A stretch of 64,000 nt of DNA from Prosthecobacter sp. (GTDB lineage: Bacteria > Verrucomicrobiota > Verrucomicrobiia > Verrucomicrobiales > Verrucomicrobiaceae): assembly GCA_021733925.1 (NCBI GenBank), contig JAIPJY010000016.1, positions 1-64,000 on the forward strand, in the 5' to 3' direction. The notes under the pieces were generated by a model. It saw only the letters and a program-made list of their open reading frames with translations. It made no database searches and had not been told where the DNA came from. Each line of letters begins with the position of its first letter. Positions within the stretch are counted from its first letter, which is position 1. Positions 18,090 to 25,652 of this stretch are shown here, piece after piece. Position numbers and translations under genes: made by a program.

Positions 18090-18986
18090 ATGAACACACG
18101 ACGTACTTTCCTGCGCAACCTCTCAAGTTTGGCTTTTACGGCTCCATTGATGGCGGATACGCCGAAGTCGAAGAACACCGTGTGTTTTTTCACCAAGCAC
18201 CTGCAAGGGCTGAGCTTCGATGACATCGCCAGCCTGGGCGCGGAAGCGGGCTTCAATGGAGTCGAGGCGCCGATTCGACCGAAGGGACACATCGAACCTG
18301 AGAAGGTGGTGGATGAACTGCCGAAGTTTGTCGAGGCGCTGAAGAAGCAGGGCCTCGAAATGACCATCATAACCTCCGGCATCAATGAGGTGAGCAAGGA
18401 GCAGCGCACGGAAGAAGTGCTGCGCACGGCGGCGAAGCTGGGCGTGAAGCGCTTCCGCATGAACTACTACAAGTATGACCTCAAGCAGCCGATCTGGGAG
18501 CAGCTCCAGGCGGTGCGGCCCAAGATCAAGGACCTCGTGGCCCTGTGCAAAGAAATCGGCATCCAGCCCATGTTCCAGAACCACAGCGGCAAGGACTACT
18601 TCGGCGCGCCGGTGTGGGACATCTTTTCCATCATGCGCGACTATCCGGCTGCGGACTTCAGCTTCGCCTTCGACATCCTGCACGCCACCTGTGAAGGCGG
18701 TCTGTCCTGGCCGCTGGAGTTCAATCTGGTCAAAGACCATATCGGCGCCGCCTACTTCAAAGATTTCAAATGGGACGGCCGCAAACAGGTGACCGTGCCC
18801 CTCGGCCAAGGCCAGGTGGACCCGGCCTACGGCAAGATGCTCATGAAAACCGGCTACACCGGCCCCATTTCGCTGCATCTGGAGTATCTCAAGGGCGATC
18901 CCAAAGACCCCGCCGTGCTGAAGGAGTTCCGCGAGGCGCATGTGCGCGATATGAAGACGCTGAGCGGGTGGCTGGGGTGGGCGTGA
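18090..18986 (+). CDS. Tat-exported sugar phosphate isomerase/epimerase-like TIM barrel
   Basis: The 298-residue protein starts M-N-T-R-R-T-F-L, a twin-arginine leader, then a xylose-isomerase-like (AP endonuclease 2) barrel with metal-site candidates in E-A-P-I-R-P, M-F-Q-N-H-S-G, A-F-D-I-L-H-A and H-L-E-Y-L-K. Such proteins isomerise or epimerise sugars or keto-inositols; the Tat leader places it in the periplasm folded with its metal. I chose ATG 18090 because the RR motif follows it directly. It is divergent from the SDR-ROK-SIS operon, with only 47 bp between the starts, so the two units may share control. Confidence 0.88.
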   Translation: MNTRRTFLRNLSSLAFTAPLMADTPKSKNTVCFFTKHLQGLSFDDIASLGAEAGFNGVEAPIRPKGHIEPEKVVDELPKFVEALKKQGLEMTIITSGINEVSKEQRTEEVLRTAAKLGVKRFRMNYYKYDLKQPIWEQLQAVRPKIKDLVALCKEIGIQPMFQNHSGKDYFGAPVWDIFSIMRDYPAADFSFAFDILHATCEGGLSWPLEFNLVKDHIGAAYFKDFKWDGRKQVTVPLGQGQVDPAYGKMLMKTGYTGPISLHLEYLKGDPKDPAVLKEFREAHVRDMKTLSGWLGWA

Positions 18987-19029
18987 AGCCGCACCTGCTA
19001 TTAGGGATAACCTTAGCGCCATTATACTG

Positions 19030-19485
19030 ATGCTCCGCGACAGCGCCGATTGCCAAGCTGATGTGGACCGATTCGTCCAGCGAGTCAGTCAAACTGAGCT
19101 TGTGTGGTATCTAGCCTCACAGGCAAAAACAGCATCATGCGATTCGCATGCCGAAAACGAGGATGGCGAGCCCCTCACGGCTCTTCTATTTTTTAGTGAC
19201 GAGGCTTACGCGAGAAGATGCCAGAAGGTACATTTTGAAGATCACGAAATTTGCAGCATTTCTCTGTTTGACTTCCTTTTCCGATGGTTGCCCGGCATGA
19301 GCGGTGATGGGGTTCTAGCTGGCCCCAACTGGAATCAAGATTTGGTTGGTCTTGAACTTGATCCTTTTCAGCTGCGCGAGACCATTGAAGCAGCGCTGTC
19401 GCCAGAGCAAGCCTTGGCACACGCGACCAGATATCGCCAAATCACTCAGTCCGATGGACGTGAGCCCGCATTGACACCACCTTGA
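19030..19485 (+). CDS. DUF2750-like protein
   Basis: A 151-residue soluble protein. The part from L-L-F-F-S-D-E-A-Y-A-R-R-C through F-L-F-R-W-L-P-G-M and D-G-V-L to L-D-P-F-Q-L-R-E-T-I fits DUF2750, a family of small proteins of unknown function often met near toxin or immunity-like genes. GC is lower than in its neighbours. It lies 43 bp after the TIM-barrel gene and 31 bp before a toxin-antitoxin pair. No active-site residues can be proposed. Confidence 0.75.
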   Translation: MLRDSADCQADVDRFVQRVSQTELVWYLASQAKTASCDSHAENEDGEPLTALLFFSDEAYARRCQKVHFEDHEICSISLFDFLFRWLPGMSGDGVLAGPNWNQDLVGLELDPFQLRETIEAALSPEQALAHATRYRQITQSDGREPALTPP

Positions 19486-19516
19486 CTCCCTGCCTACGTC
19501 CACGTATCCTCATGCC

Positions 19517-19735
19517 ATGATCGCCGAACGCTTTCCAGAGATCGCGCAATTGCCGGACGAGGACAAGCTGACCCTCATGGCCGAGCTGTGGCAGGATGTG
19601 ACTGACGATGCGGCTGATGAAAGCCCTGAGCTGGCAGCCTTTGTGGAGCAGCGGTGGCAGGAATATCTTCAGCATCCCGAGCGTGTCTCGCCGTGGAGCC
19701 AGGTGAAGGCGCGCATCCTCGCCTCCCGTGCATGA
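19517..19735 (+). CDS. Addiction-module antitoxin (TIGR02574-type)
   Basis: A 72-residue acidic protein with the typical pattern L-P-D-E-D-K-L-T-L-M-A-E-L-W near the N-terminus and V-E-Q-R-W-Q-E-Y-L and P-W-S-Q-V-K-A-R-I-L near the C-terminus. These antitoxins bind and neutralise a RelE/ParE toxin encoded downstream. Its TGA lies inside the toxin start (ATGA at 19732-19735), so the two are made together. Confidence 0.85.
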   Translation: MIAERFPEIAQLPDEDKLTLMAELWQDVTDDAADESPELAAFVEQRWQEYLQHPERVSPWSQVKARILASRA

Positions 19736-20043
19736 AGCTCGAAGTGATCTGGACATGGGCCGCCGAGGCCGACATGCAGCGGCTGTATGCCAGTGCGGAA
19801 GATAATTCCGAAGGCAGCGGGAATCAGCTCCTTTCCGAAGTCGAAAAGGCCACGGCTCTGCTGCTTTGTTTTCCGCAGATGGCCGTGCAATGGCGGTCGC
19901 CGGTGCGCCGGCTAATTCTGCGACGACGCCATCTGGCGCTCTTTTATGTCCCCGAGCCACGTGGCATCGTCGTCATTGGAGTTGCGGACCTTCGTGGGGA
20001 TCCTGACAGTTGGTGGAGCGAACTGCAAGGGCGGCTGCCTTGA
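19732..20043 (+). CDS. RelE/ParE-family toxin
   Basis: A 103-residue basic protein starting M-K-L-E-V-I-W-T-W-A-A-E-A-D-M-Q-R-L-Y, the helix hairpin of RelE/ParE toxins, with a beta-sheet end (R-R-L-I-L-R-R-R-H-L-A-L-F-Y-V and I-V-V-I-G-V-A-D-L-R). Members cleave ribosome-bound mRNA or poison gyrase; which applies here cannot be told. I chose ATG 19732, coupled to the antitoxin stop, and not the longer frame starting at 19654. The locus shows no sign of decay. Confidence 0.85.
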   Translation: MKLEVIWTWAAEADMQRLYASAEDNSEGSGNQLLSEVEKATALLLCFPQMAVQWRSPVRRLILRRRHLALFYVPEPRGIVVIGVADLRGDPDSWWSELQGRLP

Positions 20044-20063
20044 CTGGCACCCAGTTTTGGAGA

Positions 20064-20085
20064 GGCGGCAAGCCGCCCATCTTTT
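20064..20085 (+). terminator. Possible terminator after the RelE-type pair
   Basis: GGCGGC-AA-GCCGCC (20064-20077) is followed by CATCTTTT. The stem is short and the T run weak, so this is tentative, but it sits 20 bp after the toxin stop. Confidence 0.45.
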
Positions 20086-20169
20086 GTACCGCCGCCAAGA
20101 GGGTTCACACAGCCCTTGCACGCTCGCCGGAGCGCCCTACACTCGCCCTCCCCCCCTTCCACCCACGCA

Positions 20170-21249
20170 ATGAGCACCCACGTCAAACTTTACATCCCTG
20201 GACCCGTTGAAGTCAGCCCTGACACCTTTGCTGCGATGGCGCAGCCGATGATCGGGCACCGCGGCAAGGGGTTTCAGGACCTTTACGCCGAGATCCAGCC
20301 CATGCTGCAGACTCTCTTCGGCACGAAACAGCAGGTGTTTCTGAGCACTTCCTCCGCCTGGGGCGTGATGGAGGGTTCCATCCGCAATCTGGTGAAGAAA
20401 AAGGTGCTCAACTGCTGCAATGGCGCCTTCTCCGACAAGTGGCTGGACGTGTCCAAGCGCTGCGGCAAGGAAGCCGAAGCTTACACCGTGGAGTGGGGCC
20501 AACCGGTCCGCGCTGACGAGATCGACAAGCGCCTCGCCACCGGCGAGTTCGACGCGGTGACCTTCATCCACAATGAAACCTCCACCGGCGTTCTCAGCCC
20601 CATCGCGGAAATTGCCGCGCTGAAGAAGAAATACCCGGAAGTGATGTTCATCACGGATTCCGTGTCCGGCTTCACCACCGTGCCGGTGAATTTCGACGAA
20701 CTCGGCATCGACGTGCTGCTGACGGGTTCCCAGAAGGCTTTCGCACTGCCTCCGGGCTTGGCCCTCTTCACCGCCTCTGAGGCGGCGATGGCGCGTGCGG
20801 CCACGATCAATGATCGCGGCTACTACTTCGACTTCCTGGAGTTCAAGGCGAACGGCGAGAAGAGCATGACGCCGAGCACGCCATGCATTTCCCTGATCTA
20901 CGGCCTGCGCCACCAGCTGCAGAAGATCTTCGCCGAAGGCGTGGACAACCGCTACGCACGCCACGCCAAGCTCAACGGCATGGTGCACGAGTGGGTGAAC
21001 CGCAACGGCTTCGAGTTCTTCGCCCCCGAAGGCTTCCGCTCCAAGTCGCTGACCTGCGTGGCGAACAACAAGGGCATCGACGTGGCGGCCTTCATCGCCC
21101 TGCTGAAGAAGAACCACAGCATGATCATCGACGGCGGCTACGGCAAGCTGAAGGGCAAGACCTTCCGCATCTCGAACATGGGCGACGAGTCCGAGGCCAG
21201 CATCAGCACGGTGATCGCCGCGCTGGATGACAGCCTCGCGAAACTCTAA
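20170..21249 (+). CDS. Class V aminotransferase (alanine-glyoxylate/serine-pyruvate type)
   Basis: A 359-residue PLP enzyme of fold type I. The start M-S-T-H-V-K-L-Y-I-P-G-P-V-E-V is typical, and the PLP lysine is in L-L-T-G-S-Q-K-A-F-A-L-P-P-G; H-N-E-T-S-T-G and D-S-V-S-G-F are the usual cofactor contacts. It transfers amino groups between alanine, serine or phosphoserine and glyoxylate, pyruvate or hydroxypyruvate; it may serve serine synthesis, where such enzymes can replace SerC. I chose ATG 20170 over an upstream in-frame start at 20116. It is monocistronic, ended by a strong terminator. Confidence 0.92.
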   Translation: MSTHVKLYIPGPVEVSPDTFAAMAQPMIGHRGKGFQDLYAEIQPMLQTLFGTKQQVFLSTSSAWGVMEGSIRNLVKKKVLNCCNGAFSDKWLDVSKRCGKEAEAYTVEWGQPVRADEIDKRLATGEFDAVTFIHNETSTGVLSPIAEIAALKKKYPEVMFITDSVSGFTTVPVNFDELGIDVLLTGSQKAFALPPGLALFTASEAAMARAATINDRGYYFDFLEFKANGEKSMTPSTPCISLIYGLRHQLQKIFAEGVDNRYARHAKLNGMVHEWVNRNGFEFFAPEGFRSKSLTCVANNKGIDVAAFIALLKKNHSMIIDGGYGKLKGKTFRISNMGDESEASISTVIAALDDSLAKL

Positions 21250-21290
21250 GCGAGTCCATTCCAGCCCGCTGGGGTATCCATCCTTTGACG

Positions 21291-21325
21291 AACGGCCCTG
21301 AGAACTCAGGGCCGTTCTTTTTTTG
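21291..21325 (+). terminator. Strong Rho-independent terminator after the aminotransferase gene
   Basis: Perfect inverted repeat AACGGCCCTGAG (21291-21302) and CTCAGGGCCGTT (21305-21316), followed by a run of eight T. It closes the aminotransferase unit and isolates the next operon. Confidence 0.95.
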
Positions 21326-21571
21326 GACTGCGGTTGCGCAGTGAGGCACGAACGCAGCCACCGCTTTCGCAGGCAGGACGGCCTACGCCTACGATACGCA
21401 CCTCGACAGACCCTTCTCCCCGGCGCGTGCAGACCAGTCACTTCATGCAAACCACGAGACGCTCGAAAGCGGTAGCTTCGATGCAGGCTTGCGCCGTGCA
21501 TCTGCGCGACCGCACTCCAAAGATCCTCGCGAGCCCACGTTTCTGGTATGGACTGCGGTCGCGCAGTGAGG
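21324..21571. repeat. Cluster of degraded repeats in a gene-free stretch
   Basis: The roughly 340 bases between the terminator and the next gene hold no credible gene. TGGACTGCGGTTGCGCAG (from 21324) recurs as TGGACTGCGGTCGCGCAG (from 21549), both followed by TGAGG, and inverted as CTGCGCGACCGCACTCCA at 21502-21519. Pieces of CCGCTTTCG/CGAAAGCGG are also inverted about 100 bp apart. This looks like remains of a dispersed palindromic element; an open frame across it (21334-21654) is rejected. Confidence 0.7.
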
Positions 21572-21633
21572 GGCGAGCCCCCTGCCCTGATCCGGCCTGT
21601 AATCACAAAGCTGTGACGAGGAGAACCCCATTT

Positions 21634-21649
21634 TGGCACATGTGCTGCT
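21634..21649 (+). promoter_or_regulatory. Sigma-54 (RpoN) promoter of the roadblock-amt operon
   Basis: TGGCAC (21634-21639), five bases, then CTGCT (21645-21649): the invariant GG (21635-21636) and GC (21647-21648) are separated by exactly 10 bases, and only one base departs from the TGGCAC-N5-TTGCW consensus. RpoN promoters typically drive nitrogen genes, and the operon encodes an ammonium transporter. The start point would be near 21660, so the first ATG at 21667 would have a leader of only about seven bases. Confidence 0.7.
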
Positions 21650-21666
21650 TATAAATAGACATTCAG

Positions 21667-22032
21667 ATGGAACCAACCCGCATCATTCCGATCTCATCAG
21701 CCCGCAGCTCTGCGGGTGCGCAACCCACCAACATCGTTCGAATGGAACCTGATCCTGGTCTCATCAAGATGGAGTCCTTTCAGGGACGCGAATCTCTTTC
21801 CGGAGGTGATGCCGAATCCGCCCAGCGCTTTGCAGGCGAGGTGAAGTATGTCGGGTATTTCGCGGACAAGCTGGCTGAGACACTCGGCATGCGCTCCCTC
21901 CAAATGGCGATTGTGGAGGATCGCCAAGGCCAGACGGCCATCAGCGCAGGACAGCAGCCGGGCAACTGGCACGGGGTGGTCAGCACCAACAGGCGCTCCA
22001 TCAAGCAGGTGCGCGAATCCCTGGCTCGCTGA
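21667..22032 (+). CDS. Hypothetical protein, first gene of the sigma-54-linked amt operon
   Basis: A 121-residue protein with a polar N-terminus (residues 1-50) and a folded C-terminus: V-K-Y-V-G-Y-F-A-D-K-L-A, M-A-I-V-E-D-R-Q-G-Q-T-A and W-H-G-V-V-S-T-N-R-R. No family is recognised. An alternative start is M26 at 21742, which would give the mRNA a more normal leader. The next gene follows after 15 bp. With the next gene it replaces the GlnK gene that usually accompanies amt, so a regulatory role in ammonium uptake is possible. Confidence 0.65.
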   Translation: MEPTRIIPISSARSSAGAQPTNIVRMEPDPGLIKMESFQGRESLSGGDAESAQRFAGEVKYVGYFADKLAETLGMRSLQMAIVEDRQGQTAISAGQQPGNWHGVVSTNRRSIKQVRESLAR

Positions 22033-22047
22033 TTTTCCTTTGCGCTC

Positions 22048-22749
22048 ATGAGTTTGAACCCTGTGATCACCTCCGCCGCGTCGTTGCAACGTCTGGAAGG
22101 AGTGGCTGGAGTGATGCTGTTCAAAGGCAGAAACACGATCCACCGCCAGATGCCTTTCTCCGACACGCGTGCGGACAATCTGCGCGAGATCATCACCCAG
22201 ATGCTCGAAGGCTACCGTCAGGTGCGGCGGAACATCCACCAGATCTATCTGGAACTCGATGGCGGCGTGCTCCTTGCCGTGCTGAATGATGAGGCGGTGA
22301 TGTTGTTCTTTCTCACCTCGCGTGCGGATCCTGACCTGGCCGCCAGCGCGGCATCGGTGATGCTCAATGATCACGCCGCGCTGCTCAAAACCGCCTCCGC
22401 CGAGGAGCAGCCCGCACCCAAGCTGCCGGAAGATGGCATCGAAGAACTCGTCGTCACCAGTCCGCGGGCTCTCTCCCAGCTCACTGACAAAGCGGAGACG
22501 ACGGTCAATCAGTGGGGCGCTGTGAGGCAGTGTGTGGAAGGCGTGCTGGGCAAGGTCATGGGCCGGGCCCAGGCCGCCAATCTGATCCAGCGCACGATCA
22601 CCGAGGCGAAGATCTCCGACCCCTACCGCCTCACTTCCACCGCCGTTCGCAAGCTGGCCGCCAGCGTGATCGAGCAGGTGCCCAACACCTCCAAACGCCG
22701 TCAACTTCTCGGTGAACTCGAAGCCTCGCTCGAACACCTGGACCTCTGA
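22048..22749 (+). CDS. Roadblock/LC7-like domain protein with helical C-terminal domain
   Basis: A 233-residue cytoplasmic protein. Residues about 10-110 follow the roadblock/LC7 pattern: L-Q-R-L-E-G-V-A-G-V-M-L-F-K-G-R, an amphipathic helix, I-Y-L-E-L-D-G-G-V-L-L-A-V-L, then V-M-L-F-F-L-T-S. Such folds partner small GTPases or other NTPases. Residues about 130-230 are helical (W-G-A-V-R-Q-C-V-E-G-V-L-G-K and K-R-R-Q-L-L-G-E-L). The domain call rests on the secondary-structure pattern and a few key positions, not on a search. It lies 15 bp from the genes on both sides, within the putative amt operon. Confidence 0.65.
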   Translation: MSLNPVITSAASLQRLEGVAGVMLFKGRNTIHRQMPFSDTRADNLREIITQMLEGYRQVRRNIHQIYLELDGGVLLAVLNDEAVMLFFLTSRADPDLAASAASVMLNDHAALLKTASAEEQPAPKLPEDGIEELVVTSPRALSQLTDKAETTVNQWGAVRQCVEGVLGKVMGRAQAANLIQRTITEAKISDPYRLTSTAVRKLAASVIEQVPNTSKRRQLLGELEASLEHLDL

Positions 22750-22764
22750 ACCCGCCCTTTTTGC

Positions 22765-24237
22765 ATGAATCTAATCCGCATCTGCTCTCTGGCTTCCATC
22801 GTCTTTCTCACCATCTCCCTGCCGTCTGCCTCAGCTCAGGACAGCAGCAAGATTGAGGCGAAGCTCGACACGATCATCCAGAAGCTCGACACGAATCAAG
22901 GCACGCTGAACGAGGTGGCGAAAGCGGTGAAAAAGGAAGGCTCACCCGCAGCTGAAAGCACGCCGGCAGAACCTGCAAGCGCTGCTGTGAAGGCGGACAT
23001 CGACACCGTGCAGGTGAATTTGAACGTGGTCTGGATGGTCGTCGCTGGAGCGCTGGTCTTCATGATGCAGGCAGGATTTGCCATGGTGGAACTGGGCTTT
23101 GCCCGCGCCAAGAACAGCATCAACATCATCATGAAGAACTTTCTCGACTTCTGCATCAGTGCGCTGGTCTTCATGTTCCTCGGTTTCGGCCTGATGTTTG
23201 GCACCAGCGCGAGTGGATGGATCGGCACGGACGGTTTCTGGCTGGCCAATCACGCGGCGAATGATTCCATGTGGGCCTTCTGGTTCTTCCAGGTCGTGTT
23301 TGCCGGCACCGCCTGCACCATCGTTTCCGGTGCCATGGCGGAACGCACCAAGTTCGTGGGCTATCTGGTCTATGCGGGCCTGCTGGCCGGTGTGGTCTAT
23401 CCCTTGGGCGGTCACTGGGCCTGGGGCAGCTTTGGCGGTGGCTTTGGCATCGGCGGTGAAAAGGGTTGGCTGGAGGCGATGGGCTTCGTCGATTTCGCTG
23501 GCTCCACGGTGGTGCATGGCTGCGGCGGTGCGTGCGCATTGGCGGGAATCCTCGTCGTGGGTGCAAGGCATGGGCGGTTTGCCAAAGATGGCACGCCGCG
23601 CCTGATTGCCGGTCACAACATCCCGCTCGCTGCTCTGGGTGTTTTCATCCTGTGGTTCGGCTGGTTTGGCTTCAATGCCGGGTCCACGCTCATTGGTGAC
23701 GGCTCGATCGGGCGCATCGTGGTGAACACCACGATTGCTCCTGCGGCAGGTGCCCTTGCGGCGATGATTTCCATGTGGTTTGTGCAGGGTCGCCCGGATG
23801 TGGGCATCACTCTGAACGGTGCCCTCGGCGGACTGGTGGGCATCACTGCCTGTTGCGCCAACATCTCCCCGGCCTCTGCCCTTGTGGTCGGTCTGATCGC
23901 GGGGATCATCACCACCGTGGCCACCATCGCGCTGGAGCGCATGCAGATTGACGACGCCGTGGGTGCGGTGCCAGTGCATCTGGTGAATGGCTGGTGGGGC
24001 ACTCTGAGTGTCGCCTTGTTCGATCAGGGCGGCTTTGATGCGCAGAAGCTGGGAGTCCAGGCGCTCGGCACATTCTCCATTACGCTCACCTCGTTCATCA
24101 TCTGCTTCGTCATCTTCAAGACGGTGGACTTGCTCGTCGGGCTGCGTGCCACGGACAACGAGCAGATCGACGGCCTCGACTTCTCCGAACACGCGGCGAA
24201 CGCGTATCCCGACTTCCAGACGACCGAACAGGCCTGA
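22765..24237 (+). CDS. amt: Ammonium transporter (Amt/MEP/Rh family)
   Basis: A 490-residue inner-membrane ammonia/ammonium channel. After a signal sequence (about 1-24), residues 25-85 form an extra periplasmic segment with a short heptad-like helix (I-E-A-K-L-D-T-I-I-Q-K-L-D) absent from E. coli AmtB. Eleven membrane helices follow. The pore histidines are present: V-V-H-G-C-G-G and V-P-V-H-L-V-N-G; the first motif is usually D-F-A-G-G-T-V-V-H. The C-terminal tail normally gripped by GlnK is present, but no glnK lies nearby. The third gene behind the sigma-54 promoter. Confidence 0.95.
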   Translation: MNLIRICSLASIVFLTISLPSASAQDSSKIEAKLDTIIQKLDTNQGTLNEVAKAVKKEGSPAAESTPAEPASAAVKADIDTVQVNLNVVWMVVAGALVFMMQAGFAMVELGFARAKNSINIIMKNFLDFCISALVFMFLGFGLMFGTSASGWIGTDGFWLANHAANDSMWAFWFFQVVFAGTACTIVSGAMAERTKFVGYLVYAGLLAGVVYPLGGHWAWGSFGGGFGIGGEKGWLEAMGFVDFAGSTVVHGCGGACALAGILVVGARHGRFAKDGTPRLIAGHNIPLAALGVFILWFGWFGFNAGSTLIGDGSIGRIVVNTTIAPAAGALAAMISMWFVQGRPDVGITLNGALGGLVGITACCANISPASALVVGLIAGIITTVATIALERMQIDDAVGAVPVHLVNGWWGTLSVALFDQGGFDAQKLGVQALGTFSITLTSFIICFVIFKTVDLLVGLRATDNEQIDGLDFSEHAANAYPDFQTTEQA

Positions 24238-24308
24238 GGCAACCTTGGGCAGGTATTGCGCAAGATCTGCGGCGCGTCCCGGACGCGGCTGTGCGTTGAT
24301 TCTGGGTC

Positions 24309-25487
24309 ATGATCAATCTCACCCGTCTCTACTGTGATGTCGCCCAGCCCATGGACCACCTGCGCTACGGGCGCGGCCATGGCTCTCCGGCCTCCGCCGC
24401 TGAACGCCGCCCGATCGTCGTCTGGAACATCACCCGCCGCTGCAATCTGAAGTGCGTCCACTGCTACCAGGATTCCGATTCGAAATTCTACCCCGGCGAG
24501 CTCACGTGGGAGCAGTGCAAAGGCGTCATTGATGATCTCGCTGAATACAAAGTGCCCGCGCTGCTGCTTTCCGGCGGCGAACCGACGATCCACCCGCACT
24601 TCTTTGAACTGGCCGAATACGCCACCGGCAAGGGCCTGCGCCTCACTCTTTCCACCAACGGCACGCTGATCAATCCCGAGTGGGCGCAGCGCATCAAGGA
24701 CATCGGCTTCTCCTACGTCGGCATCTCGCTCGATGGGATGGGTGCCACGCATGATCATTTCCGCGGCAAGGTCGGAGCCTTCGACAAGGCGGTGGCCGCA
24801 TTTCGAAACTGCAAGGCGGTGGGCCAGAAAGTGGGTCTGCGCCTCACTCTCTCCAGCCACAACATCGCCGATCTCGATTCCATCCTCGACTTCATCGAAC
24901 GTGAGGACATTGAGCGCGTCTGCTTCTACCACCTCGTCTACAGCGGACGCGGCGCCGATCTCATGGAAGTGCCGCATGAGGAGACACGCGGTGCCATCGA
25001 CAAAATCCTCGACCGCACTGCCAAGTGGGCCGCGAGCGGCAAACCGCGTGAGGTTTTGACCGTCGATCAACCCGTGGACGGCCCCTACCTCTACATGCGT
25101 CTGAAACGGGAGAACCCTGAACGTGCCGCGCGTGCCATGGAACTGCTCAGCTGGAACGGCGGCGGCGCGAACAGCAGCGGTACCGGCATCAGCAACATCG
25201 ACACTCAGGGCAATGTGCACCCCGACCAGTTCTGGCACGAGCTCACTCTGGGCAACGTGAAGGAGCGCAAGTTCAGCGACATCTGGAGTAATCGTGACAA
25301 CGCCACGCTCAATGCACTGAGGGATCGCAAACAGCACCTCAAGGGAAAATGTGCCCAGTGCAGTTTCCTGGATGTGTGCGGTGGCGGCTTCCGTGTGCGC
25401 GCTCTGCAGATGACGGGAGACCTGTGGGCACCTGATCCATCCTGCTATCTCAATGAGCAGGAGATAGGTCTCGCTCAAGCAGCCTGA
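24309..25487 (+). CDS. Radical SAM/SPASM protein, AhbC/NirJ-like
   Basis: A 392-residue radical SAM enzyme. The SAM cluster ligands are C45, C49 and C52 (C-N-L-K-C-V-H-C-Y), followed by L-L-S-G-G-E-P-T and S-T-N-G-T. The C-terminus has a SPASM-like cluster region, K-C-A-Q-C-S-F-L-D-V-C-G-G-G-F-R, with a further Cys in D-P-S-C-Y-L. The start, L-T-R-L-Y-C-D-V through H-L-R-Y-G and R-P-I-V-V-W-N-I-T-R-R-C, matches my recollection of AhbC/NirJ enzymes, which modify didecarboxysiroheme on the way to haem or haem d1. No other tetrapyrrole genes are here, so the substrate is open. It lies 71 bp after amt and may belong to the same operon. Confidence 0.85.
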   Translation: MINLTRLYCDVAQPMDHLRYGRGHGSPASAAERRPIVVWNITRRCNLKCVHCYQDSDSKFYPGELTWEQCKGVIDDLAEYKVPALLLSGGEPTIHPHFFELAEYATGKGLRLTLSTNGTLINPEWAQRIKDIGFSYVGISLDGMGATHDHFRGKVGAFDKAVAAFRNCKAVGQKVGLRLTLSSHNIADLDSILDFIEREDIERVCFYHLVYSGRGADLMEVPHEETRGAIDKILDRTAKWAASGKPREVLTVDQPVDGPYLYMRLKRENPERAARAMELLSWNGGGANSSGTGISNIDTQGNVHPDQFWHELTLGNVKERKFSDIWSNRDNATLNALRDRKQHLKGKCAQCSFLDVCGGGFRVRALQMTGDLWAPDPSCYLNEQEIGLAQAA

Positions 25488-25544
25488 AGATATTCAGTTT
25501 AGCCAGTATGGCAATTAAGGCAATGACACCGTAATGACGGGATT

Positions 25545-25572
25545 TTGACGAGCTGTTTTCTTGCCCTTTGAT
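25545..25572 (+). promoter_or_regulatory. Possible sigma-70 promoter before a lipoprotein gene
   Basis: TTGACG (25545-25550), a 16-bp spacer and TTTGAT (25567-25572), about 80 bp before the lipoprotein start. Four of six matches at -10; weak on its own. Confidence 0.3.
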
Positions 25573-25652
25573 CAGACTCCTGCAAGCATTGACAGGCGGC
25601 ATGTGGAGTCACGACTCTGCATCAAAGTCATCACCTGCATTCCTTCAAATCC

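Noticed and set aside
20045-20060. TGGCAC resembling an RpoN -24 box before the aminotransferase gene
   Set aside because: The required GC ten bases after GG is missing.
20137-21639. 500-residue minus-strand frame
   Set aside because: Shadow of the class V aminotransferase gene.
21334-21654. 106-residue plus-strand frame
   Set aside because: Covers degraded repeats, has no start signal and no family resemblance.
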